Part shown: positions 45,378 through 53,338 of the stretch, piece after piece
Numbering within the stretch: position 1 is the first letter of the stretch
Layout of the letters: each line of letters opens with the position of its first letter
Origin: Methylobacterium symbioticum
GTDB lineage: Bacteria > Pseudomonadota > Alphaproteobacteria > Rhizobiales > Beijerinckiaceae
Direction: 5' to 3'
Length of the DNA: 64,000 nt
Assembly (NCBI RefSeq): GCF_902141845.1
Contig: NZ_CABFPH010000008.1
Coordinates: 40,909 to 104,908, forward strand
Translations under genes and position numbers: made by a program
The notes under the pieces: generated by a model
Databases searched by the model: none
The model's input: the letters and a program-made list of their open reading frames with translations, nothing else
What the model was told of the DNA's origin: nothing

Positions 45378-46616
45378 TCAGAGCGGAAGCTGGACGGAGA
45401 AGGTGGCCCCCGGCTGCCCGCTGCGACTGGGCACCGCGATCGAGCCGCCATGGGCGGCGAGGATCGTGCGGCAGATGCTGAGGCCGAGACCCAGTCCGTC
45501 TGCGCGCGTGGTGAAGAAGCCGTCGAACAGCTGGCCGACATGGTCGGGATCGATACCGGGCCCATTGTCGGCGACATCGATCCGGATCGCGCCGTCCTCC
45601 CGGACGATCTCGACCCGGATCATCGGTTCCGGCGTGCCGGCCTGGCGATGGATCTGGATCGCGTTCATCAGGAGGTTCACGAAGACCTGCTGCAACTGGA
45701 TCCTGTCGGCCCGGATGATCAGATCCGCGCCCGACCCGACGACCTGCAGACCGATCGCGTTTCGGCTCAGTTCGTGCTGCACGAACTGAACGGATTCGGC
45801 GAGCACATCGGCGATCGCGACCGGGCTGTGCGTGCCGCCGCGCTTGGCTGCCATGCGGCGGGTGCGGTCGATGATGTCGCCAGCGCGCGCGACCTGATCG
45901 ACGATGCGCTGGCACTGGCGCCGGAGCGTGTCGCGGTCGATGTCCTCCCCGTCGAGACGGCGCAGCATGGCGCTGGCGGTCATCCCGATCGAGGACAGGG
46001 GCTGGCCGATCTCGTGCGCGATCGAGGCGGAGAGCTCGCCCAGCGTCGAGATCCGGGAGACATGGGCCAGCTCGTCGCGCAGCGCGTCGAGGGAGGTCTG
46101 TCGCTGCACGTGCTCGGTGATGTCGACGAAGGAGGCGAGCCAGAAGCCAGAGGTCGTCCCGTCTGCCTTGGGCACGACGCAGAACAGGGTGTCGAAGCGC
46201 GATCCATCGATCCGGACGCTGCGGGCCTGCTGCTGGAACGACGTCGCCCCCCCCGCGAAGGCGCGCGCGGAATTGATCTGCGCGGTGCAGGATGGGTCGA
46301 AGAAGCGCTGGGTCCGCTGTCCGATCATGTCGGCGCGGCCGGCGGCACCGAACATCCGCACGGCCGCCTCGTTCACGTCGAGGATGATCATGCCGCGGCG
46401 CAGGCGGTCCGCGACGGCGGGATTGGCGTCGAGATGGCGCGACAGGTCCGCGACACCTGTGTTCCGAAGAGCGTCGAGCGCGGCGACCCGCTCGCGCGCA
46501 TCGACCACGACGAACCCGATCGTCGAGACCTTCATGCAGACGAGGTACCAGGCGTCGTTCCAGTCGGTTTCGGTCGGGACGATCGACCCGCCCGCCGCTG
46601 CAGGACCGCTGCTCAT
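45378..46616 (-). CDS. PAS-domain sensor histidine kinase
   Basis: 412 residues, soluble (no convincing membrane helix). A PAS-like region covers about residues 70-170, ending FVDITEHVQRQ. The HisKA domain has the phospho-acceptor His201 in SASIAHEIGQPLSSIGM. The ATPase has N318 (VFVNLLMNAI), the D/G box DVADNGPGIDPDH and LGLGLSICRTI. The type is close to FixL/NtrB-like kinases. A FixJ-type regulator lies 5 kb away on the plus strand (51685) and could be its partner; this is inference. Confidence 0.9.
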   Translation of the reverse strand: MSSGPAAAGGSIVPTETDWNDAWYLVCMKVSTIGFVVVDARERVAALDALRNTGVADLSRHLDANPAVADRLRRGMIILDVNEAAVRMFGAAGRADMIGQRTQRFFDPSCTAQINSARAFAGGATSFQQQARSVRIDGSRFDTLFCVVPKADGTTSGFWLASFVDITEHVQRQTSLDALRDELAHVSRISTLGELSASIAHEIGQPLSSIGMTASAMLRRLDGEDIDRDTLRRQCQRIVDQVARAGDIIDRTRRMAAKRGGTHSPVAIADVLAESVQFVQHELSRNAIGLQVVGSGADLIIRADRIQLQQVFVNLLMNAIQIHRQAGTPEPMIRVEIVREDGAIRIDVADNGPGIDPDHVGQLFDGFFTTRADGLGLGLSICRTILAAHGGSIAVPSRSGQPGATFSVQLPL

Positions 46617-46762
46617 GCCTCAGCTTCTCTCGAACGGATGCCGGTGCGACGCCGATCCGGCGGTATCAGGATCGGACGAGCCCAGGCAAATCCCGGTCCG
46701 GTCCCGCCCGCCGGAATCCGGAGCGGGACAGGCCGGGATGCCGGGCGCCGCATCCGGGCGCC

Positions 46763-47593
46763 TCATGCCCTGATGAAGGCCAGGAGGTCGGCGTTGATGA
46801 TCTCGGGATGCGTCGTGCACATGCCGTGCGGCAGGCCTTCGTAGGTCTTCAGCGTGCCCTGCTTCAGGAGCGGGTGCGAGAGCAGCGCGGAATCGGCGAT
46901 CGGCACGATCTGGTCGTCGGTGCCGTGCATCACGAGGACCGGCACGGTGATCGCTTTCAGATCCTCGGTGAAATCGGTCTCCGAGAAGGCCTTGATACAG
47001 TCGTACTGCGCCTTTGCGCCGCCGATCATGCCCTGGCGCCACCAGTTGCCGATCACGCCCTCCGAGGCTTGCGCGCCGGCGCGGTTGTAGCCGTAGAAGG
47101 GACCGGCGGGTACATCGCGGTAGAACTGCGCGCGGTTGGCCGCGAGCGCGGCGCGGAACCCGTCGAAGACCTCGATGGGCAGGCCGCCGGGATTGCGCTC
47201 GGACTTCACCATCACCGGCGGCACCGCCCCGATCAGCACGGCCTTCGCGACGCGGCCGGGCTCGGCACGGGCGACGTAGCGCGCGACCTCGCCCCCACCG
47301 GTCGAATGCCCGACATGGGTCGCGCCCCTGAGGTCGAGGGCGGCGGCGAGCGCAACGACGTCGGCCGCGTAGGTATCCATCTCGTTGCCGATGTCGGTCT
47401 GGGTCGAGCGGCCGTGGCCCCGCCGGTCATGCGCGATGACCCGGAAGCCCCGGCCGAGGAAGAACAGCATCTGGTTGTCCCAGTCGTCCGCGCTGAGCGG
47501 CCAGCCATGATGGAAGACGATCGCCTGCGCGTCCTTCGGACCCCAATCCTTGTAGAAGATCTGCGTGCCGTCCGCGATCGATACGAAACCCAT
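46763..47593 (-). CDS. Alpha/beta hydrolase, non-heme chloroperoxidase type
   Basis: 276 residues from the ATG at 47593 ([20 protein letters not shown]), with GGAG 6 bases upstream. The catalytic triad is Ser in GHSTGGGE, Asp in HGTDDQIVP and His in [11 protein letters not shown]. Other family marks are [17 protein letters not shown] and [13 protein letters not shown]. Enzymes of this group work as esterases or perhydrolases; halogenation activity is incidental. It sits between the kinase and the molybdoenzyme genes on the same strand. Confidence 0.92.
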   Translation of the reverse strand: MGFVSIADGTQIFYKDWGPKDAQAIVFHHGWPLSADDWDNQMLFFLGRGFRVIAHDRRGHGRSTQTDIGNEMDTYAADVVALAAALDLRGATHVGHSTGGGEVARYVARAEPGRVAKAVLIGAVPPVMVKSERNPGGLPIEVFDGFRAALAANRAQFYRDVPAGPFYGYNRAGAQASEGVIGNWWRQGMIGGAKAQYDCIKAFSETDFTEDLKAITVPVLVMHGTDDQIVPIADSALLSHPLLKQGTLKTYEGLPHGMCTTHPEIINADLLAFIRA

Positions 47594-47646
47594 GGCCGTC
47601 TCCACCAGTGCTCAGGAACGCGTTGCAGGTCTCGTCGGAGCGCCTG

Positions 47647-49890
47647 TCAGGCGCCCGACAGGCGGGCCTTGCTGAGGGGGAGGCTGCGCAGCCTCTGGCC
47701 GGTGAGCGCAGCCACCGCGTTGACGACCGCTGGCGGAACGCCCGGCAGGCCCGGCTCGCCGATGCCGCCCATCGGCGCTCCGCTCTCCACGATCGCCACA
47801 TGCACACGCGGCATCCGCTCCCGGTCCAGGATCGGGTAGGCGTCGAAGTTCTTCGCCTGGCGCTGTCCGCCCTCATAGACGACCTGTTCCAGGAGCGTGG
47901 AGGAGAGGCCGAGAGCCGCCGCGCTCTCCACCTGCCGCTTCACGATAGCCGGGTTCACCACGCTGCCCGGATCGATCGCGATCCAGAGATCGTGCACCCG
48001 CGCCTCGCCATCCTTGAGCGAGACCTCGGCGATCGTCGCCGTCTCGGAACCGAAGGGCGAGGCCATCGACACGCCCCGCGCCCGCTTCGTGCCGTCCTCC
48101 GCCGTGAACGGCCCGCGTCTCCAGCCGCCCGCAAGATCGGCCACCGTCTTGAGGAGTGTCCGATGGCGCGCGCTGTCCTTCAGGAGTGCCATGCGCAGAT
48201 CGTACGGATCTCTGCCCCCGGCCTGCGCGACCTCGTCGAGGAAGCTCTCATAGAAGTAGTCGTTCATCGAGTGTCCGACCGAGCGCCAGAACGCGATGGT
48301 GACGGGATGAGGCACCTTCACGTAGTCCAGCCGGCGGTTCGGGATCGCGTAGGGCTTCTTGTCGAGGCCCTCGACCACCGACGAATCCACCGGGGACTTG
48401 AACAGCGCTCCGAACCAGCGCCCGATCGGACCTTCGCCGACCGCCGTGGTCTGCAGCGCCATCGGCAGTCCGTCTGCCCCGAGCGCGGCCTTGAACCGGG
48501 CGAAGCTCAAGGGGCGGACGGCGTCCATGCCGAACTCCTCCTCGCGCGACCACAGCACACGCACCGGGCGGCCGGTGGCCTTGGCGAGCAGGATCGCCTG
48601 CGGGAAGGGGTTGGCCGGTCCGTAAAAGAAGTGTCGTCCGAAGAAGCCGCCGAGCATCGGCGAGTGGATGCGTACGCTGTCGGGCTGAACGCCCGCGACC
48701 TTGGCGGCGACCTGCTGGAACAGCTCCGGCATCTGGTTGGGGAGCCAGAGGTCGAGACTGCCGTCGGCGGCAAAGTGCGCGACCGCAGAGGGGGGTTCGA
48801 GCTGCGCGTGGGCGAGATAGGGCGCGTCGTACTCCGCCTCGACGATCCGGGGGGCCTTGGCGAAGGCGGCGGCCGTGTCGCCCTCCTGCTCGGCCGGTAT
48901 GCCGGGCGCGGTCGAGCCCTTGAGCGCGGCCAGCATCGCGGCCGACGAGAAGCCGGCCGAGACCGTGTCGACGCCCTCCGGCGCGGGCTTGCTCCACGTG
49001 ACGGCCAGCGCCTCTGCGCCCTTGCGGGCCCGCCACCACGTGTCGGCCACGACAGCCACCGCGCCCGGCAACCGGTGGACCCCGTGGACGCCCGGCATGG
49101 CCCGGATTTCGGCCTCGTTGGTGATCGCTTCGGGCTCCGTGCCGAGATGGGGGGCGTGCTGCACGGCGGCCTGCAGCATACCGTCGAGGCGGATATCGAT
49201 GCTGTAGACGGCCCGGCCGGTGGACTTGTCGCGCATGTCGAGGCGCTGGACCGGCTTGCCGATCCAGCGGAAGCGCGCTGGATCCTTCAGCGGCACGTCG
49301 TCCCGCGGCTGCAGGGCGAGCGCGGCCGCCGCGAGTTCGCCGTAGCCCAGCGCGCGGCCAGAGGCGGCGTGGATCACGCGCCCGTCCTCGGTGGTCAGCG
49401 AGGCCTGGGGCACGGAGAGCTTGGCGGCGGCCGCCCGCAGCAGCATCTCGCGGGCCGTGGCGCCGAGTCGCCGCATCGCCTCGAAGCTCGAGCGGGTGGA
49501 GAACGAGCCGCCCGTCATGCGTAGCCCGTTGACGACCGCGTAGTCCGGGCCGGGCGGGGCGCACTCCACGGCGAAGCGCCCGGGGTCGAGGTCGAGTTCC
49601 TCGCCGATGGTCTGAGCGAGACCCGTGTTGATGCCCTGTCCACCCTCCACGAAAGGGCTCAGCAGGCGGACGGAGTTGTCGGGGCGGATCTCGAGAAAGG
49701 CGGCCACGCGCGTCCCGGGCTTGGGCGCGACGGCGGCCGGTCCCTCGGCGCGGGTCTGGGCAACGGCGGGCGAGAGCCGCATGCCGACGCCGAGAAGGAG
49801 CGCACCGGAGGCCGCGCCGAGAAAGGTGCGGCGCGAGAGGTTGCGGACGGGCTCGCGATCGGAGCGGGACAGGGGGGAGAGCGCGTTCAC
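47647..49890 (-). CDS. iorB: Isoquinoline 1-oxidoreductase-type molybdoenzyme, large subunit
   Basis: 747 residues from a GTG at 49890 with GGAGG 4 bases upstream. It has a twin-arginine signal (NLSRRTFLGAASGALLLGVG), so the enzyme is periplasmic. The rest is a xanthine-dehydrogenase-family molybdopterin-binding subunit: PFVEGGQGINTGLAQTIGEE, PMLGGFFGRHFFYGPANPFP and MGGIGEPGLPGVPPAVVNAV, the last with the presumed catalytic glutamate. Substrates in this group are aldehydes or N-heterocycles. It is paired with the 2Fe-2S subunit; no XdhC-type maturation gene is nearby. Confidence 0.9.
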   Translation of the reverse strand: MNALSPLSRSDREPVRNLSRRTFLGAASGALLLGVGMRLSPAVAQTRAEGPAAVAPKPGTRVAAFLEIRPDNSVRLLSPFVEGGQGINTGLAQTIGEELDLDPGRFAVECAPPGPDYAVVNGLRMTGGSFSTRSSFEAMRRLGATAREMLLRAAAAKLSVPQASLTTEDGRVIHAASGRALGYGELAAAALALQPRDDVPLKDPARFRWIGKPVQRLDMRDKSTGRAVYSIDIRLDGMLQAAVQHAPHLGTEPEAITNEAEIRAMPGVHGVHRLPGAVAVVADTWWRARKGAEALAVTWSKPAPEGVDTVSAGFSSAAMLAALKGSTAPGIPAEQEGDTAAAFAKAPRIVEAEYDAPYLAHAQLEPPSAVAHFAADGSLDLWLPNQMPELFQQVAAKVAGVQPDSVRIHSPMLGGFFGRHFFYGPANPFPQAILLAKATGRPVRVLWSREEEFGMDAVRPLSFARFKAALGADGLPMALQTTAVGEGPIGRWFGALFKSPVDSSVVEGLDKKPYAIPNRRLDYVKVPHPVTIAFWRSVGHSMNDYFYESFLDEVAQAGGRDPYDLRMALLKDSARHRTLLKTVADLAGGWRRGPFTAEDGTKRARGVSMASPFGSETATIAEVSLKDGEARVHDLWIAIDPGSVVNPAIVKRQVESAAALGLSSTLLEQVVYEGGQRQAKNFDAYPILDRERMPRVHVAIVESGAPMGGIGEPGLPGVPPAVVNAVAALTGQRLRSLPLSKARLSGA

Positions 49891-49901
49891 CGGATCCTCC
49901 C

Positions 49902-50348
49902 TCAGGCCGCAGCCTGCCGCACAGCGGCGGCGATGGCGTTGTAGGTGCCGCACCGGCAGAGATTGGTCATCGCGCCCGCGATGTCGTCCTCGGTGGGCTT
50001 GGGCGTCTGCTTGAGGAGGCCCGTCGCGGCCATGACCTGGCCCGATTGGCAGTAGCCGCATTGCGGCACCTCGATCCCCACCCAGGCGGCGACCACGCGG
50101 GCGCCGACCGGATCCTGCTCGATCGCCTCGATCGTGGTGATCGTCTGATCACCAACGCTCTCCACCGGCACTTGGCAGGAGCGGGCGGCCTGACCGTCGA
50201 GGAGAATCGTGCAGGCCCCGCACTGCCCGATGCCGCAGCCATACTTGGTGCCGGTCATCCCGAGGCTGTCGCGCAGGACGAAGAGCAGCGGCGTGTCGGG
50301 CTCTGCCTCGACCGTGAAGGGCTGTGCGTTGATCGTCAGAGTGATCAT
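49902..50348 (-). CDS. iorA: 2Fe-2S subunit of the molybdoenzyme
   Basis: 148 residues. The plant-type [2Fe-2S] cluster has ligands in KYGCGIGQCGACTILLDG plus SCQVP; the second cluster has CGYCQSGQ and LCRCGTYNAI. This two-cluster form is the small subunit of xanthine-dehydrogenase-family enzymes of the IorAB type. It lacks a signal peptide and is presumably exported bound to the large subunit, 11 bases downstream. Confidence 0.93.
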   Translation of the reverse strand: MITLTINAQPFTVEAEPDTPLLFVLRDSLGMTGTKYGCGIGQCGACTILLDGQAARSCQVPVESVGDQTITTIEAIEQDPVGARVVAAWVGIEVPQCGYCQSGQVMAATGLLKQTPKPTEDDIAGAMTNLCRCGTYNAIAAAVRQAAA

Positions 50349-50418
50349 CGGTCGACCTCATGGAAACAGGGCGGCCGCGTCCCGCAGGTGGGGCGCAACG
50401 GCTGCGGCTGGAGCCGTG

Positions 50419-50511
50419 CCCGATCGCACTGCAATCGGGAGCGGCTCTGAGTCCTTGTTTTGGCGCGCTCCCTTTCGCCGAACCGGTATCCACTTCGGCG
50501 GAGAGCGCTCT
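50419..50511. repeat. Degenerate relative of the 106-bp repeat
   Basis: The segment GCCGAACCGGTATCCACTTC (50477-50496) matches GCGGAACCGGCGACCACTTC in the repeat at 25995-26100. Flanking GCTC ends and a CCCGAT/ATCGGG hairpin on the left side correspond to the same two-stem layout. Confidence 0.55.
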
Positions 50512-50555
50512 CGGTCCTGTGCAACGAGGGGTACTGCCGTCGCTGTCCGCGCGAA

Positions 50556-50677
50556 ATCATACGAAGGTTAGGGGTGCTCACACGAAGAGGTGCCCGACCG
50601 AGCACCCTTTCCCAGGATCGCACCGGACGACGACAATGCAGCGGGCTCGCATCGCGCCTATGAAACCTTCGTATGAT
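50556..50677. promoter_or_regulatory. Nested inverted repeats upstream of the SDR gene
   Basis: ATCATACGAAGGTT (50556-50569) is repeated perfectly inverted at 50664-50677, 94 bases apart. Inside is a further 8-bp pair, GGGTGCTC (50572-50579) and GAGCACCC (50600-50607). This suggests a paired operator or the two ends of a short inserted segment. Confidence 0.45.
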
Positions 50678-50818
50678 GGCGATTGCGGAAAGTGTGATCC
50701 TGGTCAAACCAGTCAGCGATAGAGCCGGATCTCTCTAAATCCCAGTCTATACCTGATGTCGAGCTGCAGATCGTAGTCTGCACACGGCAGTAGGATCGAC
50801 TTGGCAGGGAGACAGAGA

Positions 50819-51577
50819 ATGAAACTCACCGGCAACACGATGCTCATCACCGGCGGCACCTCCGGAATCGGCCGCGGCTTCGCCGAAGCCTTTTACCGGC
50901 TCGGCAACCAGGTGATCATCGCGGGCCGCCGCCGCGCGCTCCTCGACGCGGTGACCGAGGCCAATCCCGGCATGCGATCGGTCGAGCTCGACATCGCCGA
51001 TCCCGGGGCGATCGAGGCGGTTGCGGCCGGAATCATCGCCGAGTTCCCGACGCTCAACGTGCTGTTCAACAATGCCGGCATCATGCCCTTCGACGACGCG
51101 TCCGGTCCGATGGATGACGCGGTCGTTCAGGCGGTCCTGACGACGAACCTGCTCGGCCCGATCCGGATGACCTCGGCCCTGATCGAGCACCTGAAGGCGC
51201 AGCCGCGGGCGACGATCATCAACAACACGTCGGTCCTGGCCTTCATGCCGCTCGCCAGCACGGCGGTGTACTCGGCCAGCAAGGCCGCGCTCCACGCCTA
51301 CACGCTGTCGCAGCGCTTCATGCTGCGCGAGACCTGCGTCACGGTGCAGGAGATCGCGCCGCCCTGGGTCGATACCGGCTTGGTCGGGAAGAGCGGCGAT
51401 CCCCGCGCCATGCCGCTCGACACCTTCATCGCCGAGACCATGGCGGGACTTGCCACCGAGGCCGAGGAAGTCGTGGTCGAGGCGGCGCGTCCGGTGCGGG
51501 CCAATCCCGGCGCGCACGAGCACGCGATGATCAACGCCTTCAACGCCTCGCTGATCGCCAATCCGATCGCGGTCTGA
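50819..51577 (+). CDS. Short-chain dehydrogenase/reductase (DltE-like)
   Basis: 252 residues from the ATG at 50819, with CAGGGAG about 10 bases upstream; a start six codons earlier is less likely. The Rossmann start LITGGTSGIGRGFAEAFYRL, NNAGIMPF, and the catalytic Ser and YxxxK in NTSVLAFMPLASTAVYSASK are all present. It is closest in style to DltE-type oxidoreductases. The cofactor is probably NADPH (RRR after the second strand). The substrate is unknown. Confidence 0.9.
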   Translation: MKLTGNTMLITGGTSGIGRGFAEAFYRLGNQVIIAGRRRALLDAVTEANPGMRSVELDIADPGAIEAVAAGIIAEFPTLNVLFNNAGIMPFDDASGPMDDAVVQAVLTTNLLGPIRMTSALIEHLKAQPRATIINNTSVLAFMPLASTAVYSASKAALHAYTLSQRFMLRETCVTVQEIAPPWVDTGLVGKSGDPRAMPLDTFIAETMAGLATEAEEVVVEAARPVRANPGAHEHAMINAFNASLIANPIAV

Positions 51578-51684
51578 GGCAGGCGTTCCGCCATCCACAA
51601 CTCAACCGCTTGATCAGACGCGAATGCAACCTGTAAGCACAGCCTCGGCAGGACAGCCTGGCAGGGACTCGCAGGGGCTCGTCG

Positions 51685-52353
51685 ATGACGATGGCAGGCA
51701 ACATCCGGGGTGCCACGGCCAAGCCGATGACCGACACGGTCACCCCGCTGGTGGTCATCGTCGAGGACGACGAGGGTGTCCGGGACGGCTTGCAGGACCT
51801 CCTGCGCTCCGTCGGCCTGGACTCCCTCGCTTACGGATCGACCGGCGATCTCCTCGCAGCAGCCCTGCCGGACCGGCCCGGCTGCCTGATCCTCGACGTG
51901 CGGCTGCCGGGTTCGAGCGGCCTCGACCTCCAGGCGAAGCTCGCCGCGCGGGGCAACCGCATGCCGATCATCTTCATGACAGGACACGGCGACATCCCGA
52001 TGAGCGTCCAGGCCATGAAGGCCGGCGCCCTGGACTTTCTGACCAAGCCTTTCCGTGATCAGGACATGCTCGACGCGATCGCCGTGGCGATCGAGCGGGA
52101 TCGAGCCCGGCGCGCGTCGAGCGCCGGCGTCGCCGAACTCGAAGCCCTGGCGGCAACTCTGACGGCGCGCGAGGCCGAGGTCATGCAGCACGTCGTCAGG
52201 GGATTGCTCAACAAGCAGATCGCCCATGCGCTGGGCATCAGCGAGATCACGGTCAAGATCCACCGCGGCAACGTCATGCGGAAGATGGGGGCTGGATCCG
52301 TGGCTGATCTCGTACGCAAGACGGAATTGCTGAAGGCGCCTGCGAGCGCGTAG
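51685..52353 (+). CDS. FixJ-type response regulator
   Basis: 222 residues; an ATG at 51727 (MTDTVTPLVVIVED) is an alternative start. The receiver domain has the acidic pair in VVIVEDDEGVR, the phospho-acceptor Asp71 in CLILDVRLPG, Thr in IIFMTGHGDIP and Lys in LDFLTKPFRD. The LuxR-type helix-turn-helix is LTAREAEVMQHVVRGLLNKQ then GISEITVKIHRGNV. It likely activates nearby genes after phosphorylation, perhaps by the PAS kinase at 45378. Confidence 0.92.
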   Translation: MTMAGNIRGATAKPMTDTVTPLVVIVEDDEGVRDGLQDLLRSVGLDSLAYGSTGDLLAAALPDRPGCLILDVRLPGSSGLDLQAKLAARGNRMPIIFMTGHGDIPMSVQAMKAGALDFLTKPFRDQDMLDAIAVAIERDRARRASSAGVAELEALAATLTAREAEVMQHVVRGLLNKQIAHALGISEITVKIHRGNVMRKMGAGSVADLVRKTELLKAPASA

Positions 52354-52370
52354 CGCCGTTGCTCCGAGGC

Positions 52371-52416
52371 GCCCTCATTCGCTGAACCGGGAACCACGTC
52401 GGTGGCTAAAGCTCTC
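52371..52416. repeat. Second degenerate relative of the 106-bp repeat
   Basis: TTCGCTGAACCGGGAACCAC (52379-52398) followed by GTCGGTGGCTAAAGCTCTCG aligns with the right half of the element at 25995-26100. It is more diverged than the copy at 50419. Confidence 0.4.
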
Positions 52417-52519
52417 GCTCGGCCGCTCCTGCGATCCTGCCCACGCTGAAGCGCTCCAGCGCCATGGTCGGCGTGCTGCCAGCCGCATAGCTCCGTAGGC
52501 TTACAGCCGCCTCAGGAAA

Positions 52520-52558
52520 TCAATTCTGCGCGACTGGACGCGGAAGAATTGAGTTTTT
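52520..52558 (+). terminator. Intrinsic terminator candidate
   Basis: TCAATTCT (52520-52527) pairs with AGAATTGA (52545-52552), with further GCGCG/CGCG pairing inside, and is followed by GTTTTT. It could end transcripts coming from the FixJ-type gene 170 bases upstream. Confidence 0.45.
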
Positions 52559-52645
52559 CCCCCTAAAAACCGAACTGAAGACTGCCCAACGCCCCTGTCT
52601 GGCGACTCTCGACTCGCTGAAATGCGTGTCAGTCGGCGCATCAGA

Positions 52646-52665
52646 CCAACGTATAATATCGTTGG
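52646..52665 (+). promoter_or_regulatory. Palindrome over a consensus -10 box
   Basis: CCAACGTATAATATCGTTGG is a 6-bp inverted repeat around an exact TATAAT (52652-52657), 31 bases before the lone receiver gene. A repressor at this site would block the promoter. No good -35 box is seen. Confidence 0.4.
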
Positions 52666-52695
52666 ATCGACGGCGGGTTCACTGAAGTTGGAACG

Positions 52696-53100
52696 ATGTC
52701 GCTTCGAGAGGCGCCGAAGGGGAAAGCCGTGTCGATCGGGAAGAAGGCGGTTGCGGTCGTGGACGACGACGAGGCGGTTCTGGACGCGACGTCCAGCTTC
52801 CTCGAGGCGTTGGGCTACAACGCGCTCGCGTTCCGTTCGGGCGAAGCATTCCTGGCCTCGGATGCGGGTGGCGATGTCTCCTGCCTCCTGACCGACGTGA
52901 ACATGCCGGGGATCAGCGGTCTCGAACTGCAGGACCGCGTCCGGCAACTGCGACCCACGCTCCCGATCATCCTGATGACCGCGCTGACCGACGACGCGCT
53001 CCGGCGGCGCGCCTGTGCCGGCGGTGCCCGAGATCTGCTTCGTAAGCCGCTCGCGGCCGACGATCTGATCCGTTGTCTCGAAGCCACGCTCGGATCCTGA
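52696..53100 (+). CDS. Single-domain response regulator
   Basis: 134 residues; a GTG at 52729 is an alternative start. It is a receiver only: acidic residues in VAVVDDDEAVLD, phospho-acceptor Asp67 in CLLTDVNMPGISG, Thr in IILMTALTDD and Lys in LLRKPLAADD. There is no output domain, so it acts by protein contact or phosphate relay. It lies 340 bases after the FixJ-type gene under its own palindromic promoter. Confidence 0.9.
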   Translation: MSLREAPKGKAVSIGKKAVAVVDDDEAVLDATSSFLEALGYNALAFRSGEAFLASDAGGDVSCLLTDVNMPGISGLELQDRVRQLRPTLPIILMTALTDDALRRRACAGGARDLLRKPLAADDLIRCLEATLGS

Positions 53101-53338
53101 GACCCGGCTGCCGAAGCGTCGTCGCGAAGACAAGCGGCCGTTTCGTTGGCGTGGGCCGGAAGTCTATCGATGGTGCGTATCGGCGGATCTGCGTCTGCTC
53201 GCTGAAAAGCGGCGATCCACCTCGTCCGAATCTGGGCTTGCGGTGGTTTGAGCGCCCCCTCGCTTCCACAGGCCTCGAACGATGCCGCGTGGACTCACGC
53301 AATAGGCCGCCGAAGGTGGGCCGCGCGTACTCGGAATC

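Larger units (their letters stand above)
50349..50818. other. Intergenic region iorA to SDR gene
   Basis: 470 bases between divergent genes. It contains a degenerate copy of the TAGAGC-type repeat (about 50419-50511) and a pair of 14-bp perfect inverted repeats (50556 and 50664), both listed separately. No gene is supported. Confidence 0.55.
52354..52695. other. Gap between the two regulator genes
   Basis: 342 bases. It contains a degenerate copy of the dispersed repeat (about 52371-52416), a terminator-like hairpin (52520-52558) and a palindromic promoter (52646-52665). No gene is supported. Confidence 0.55.
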
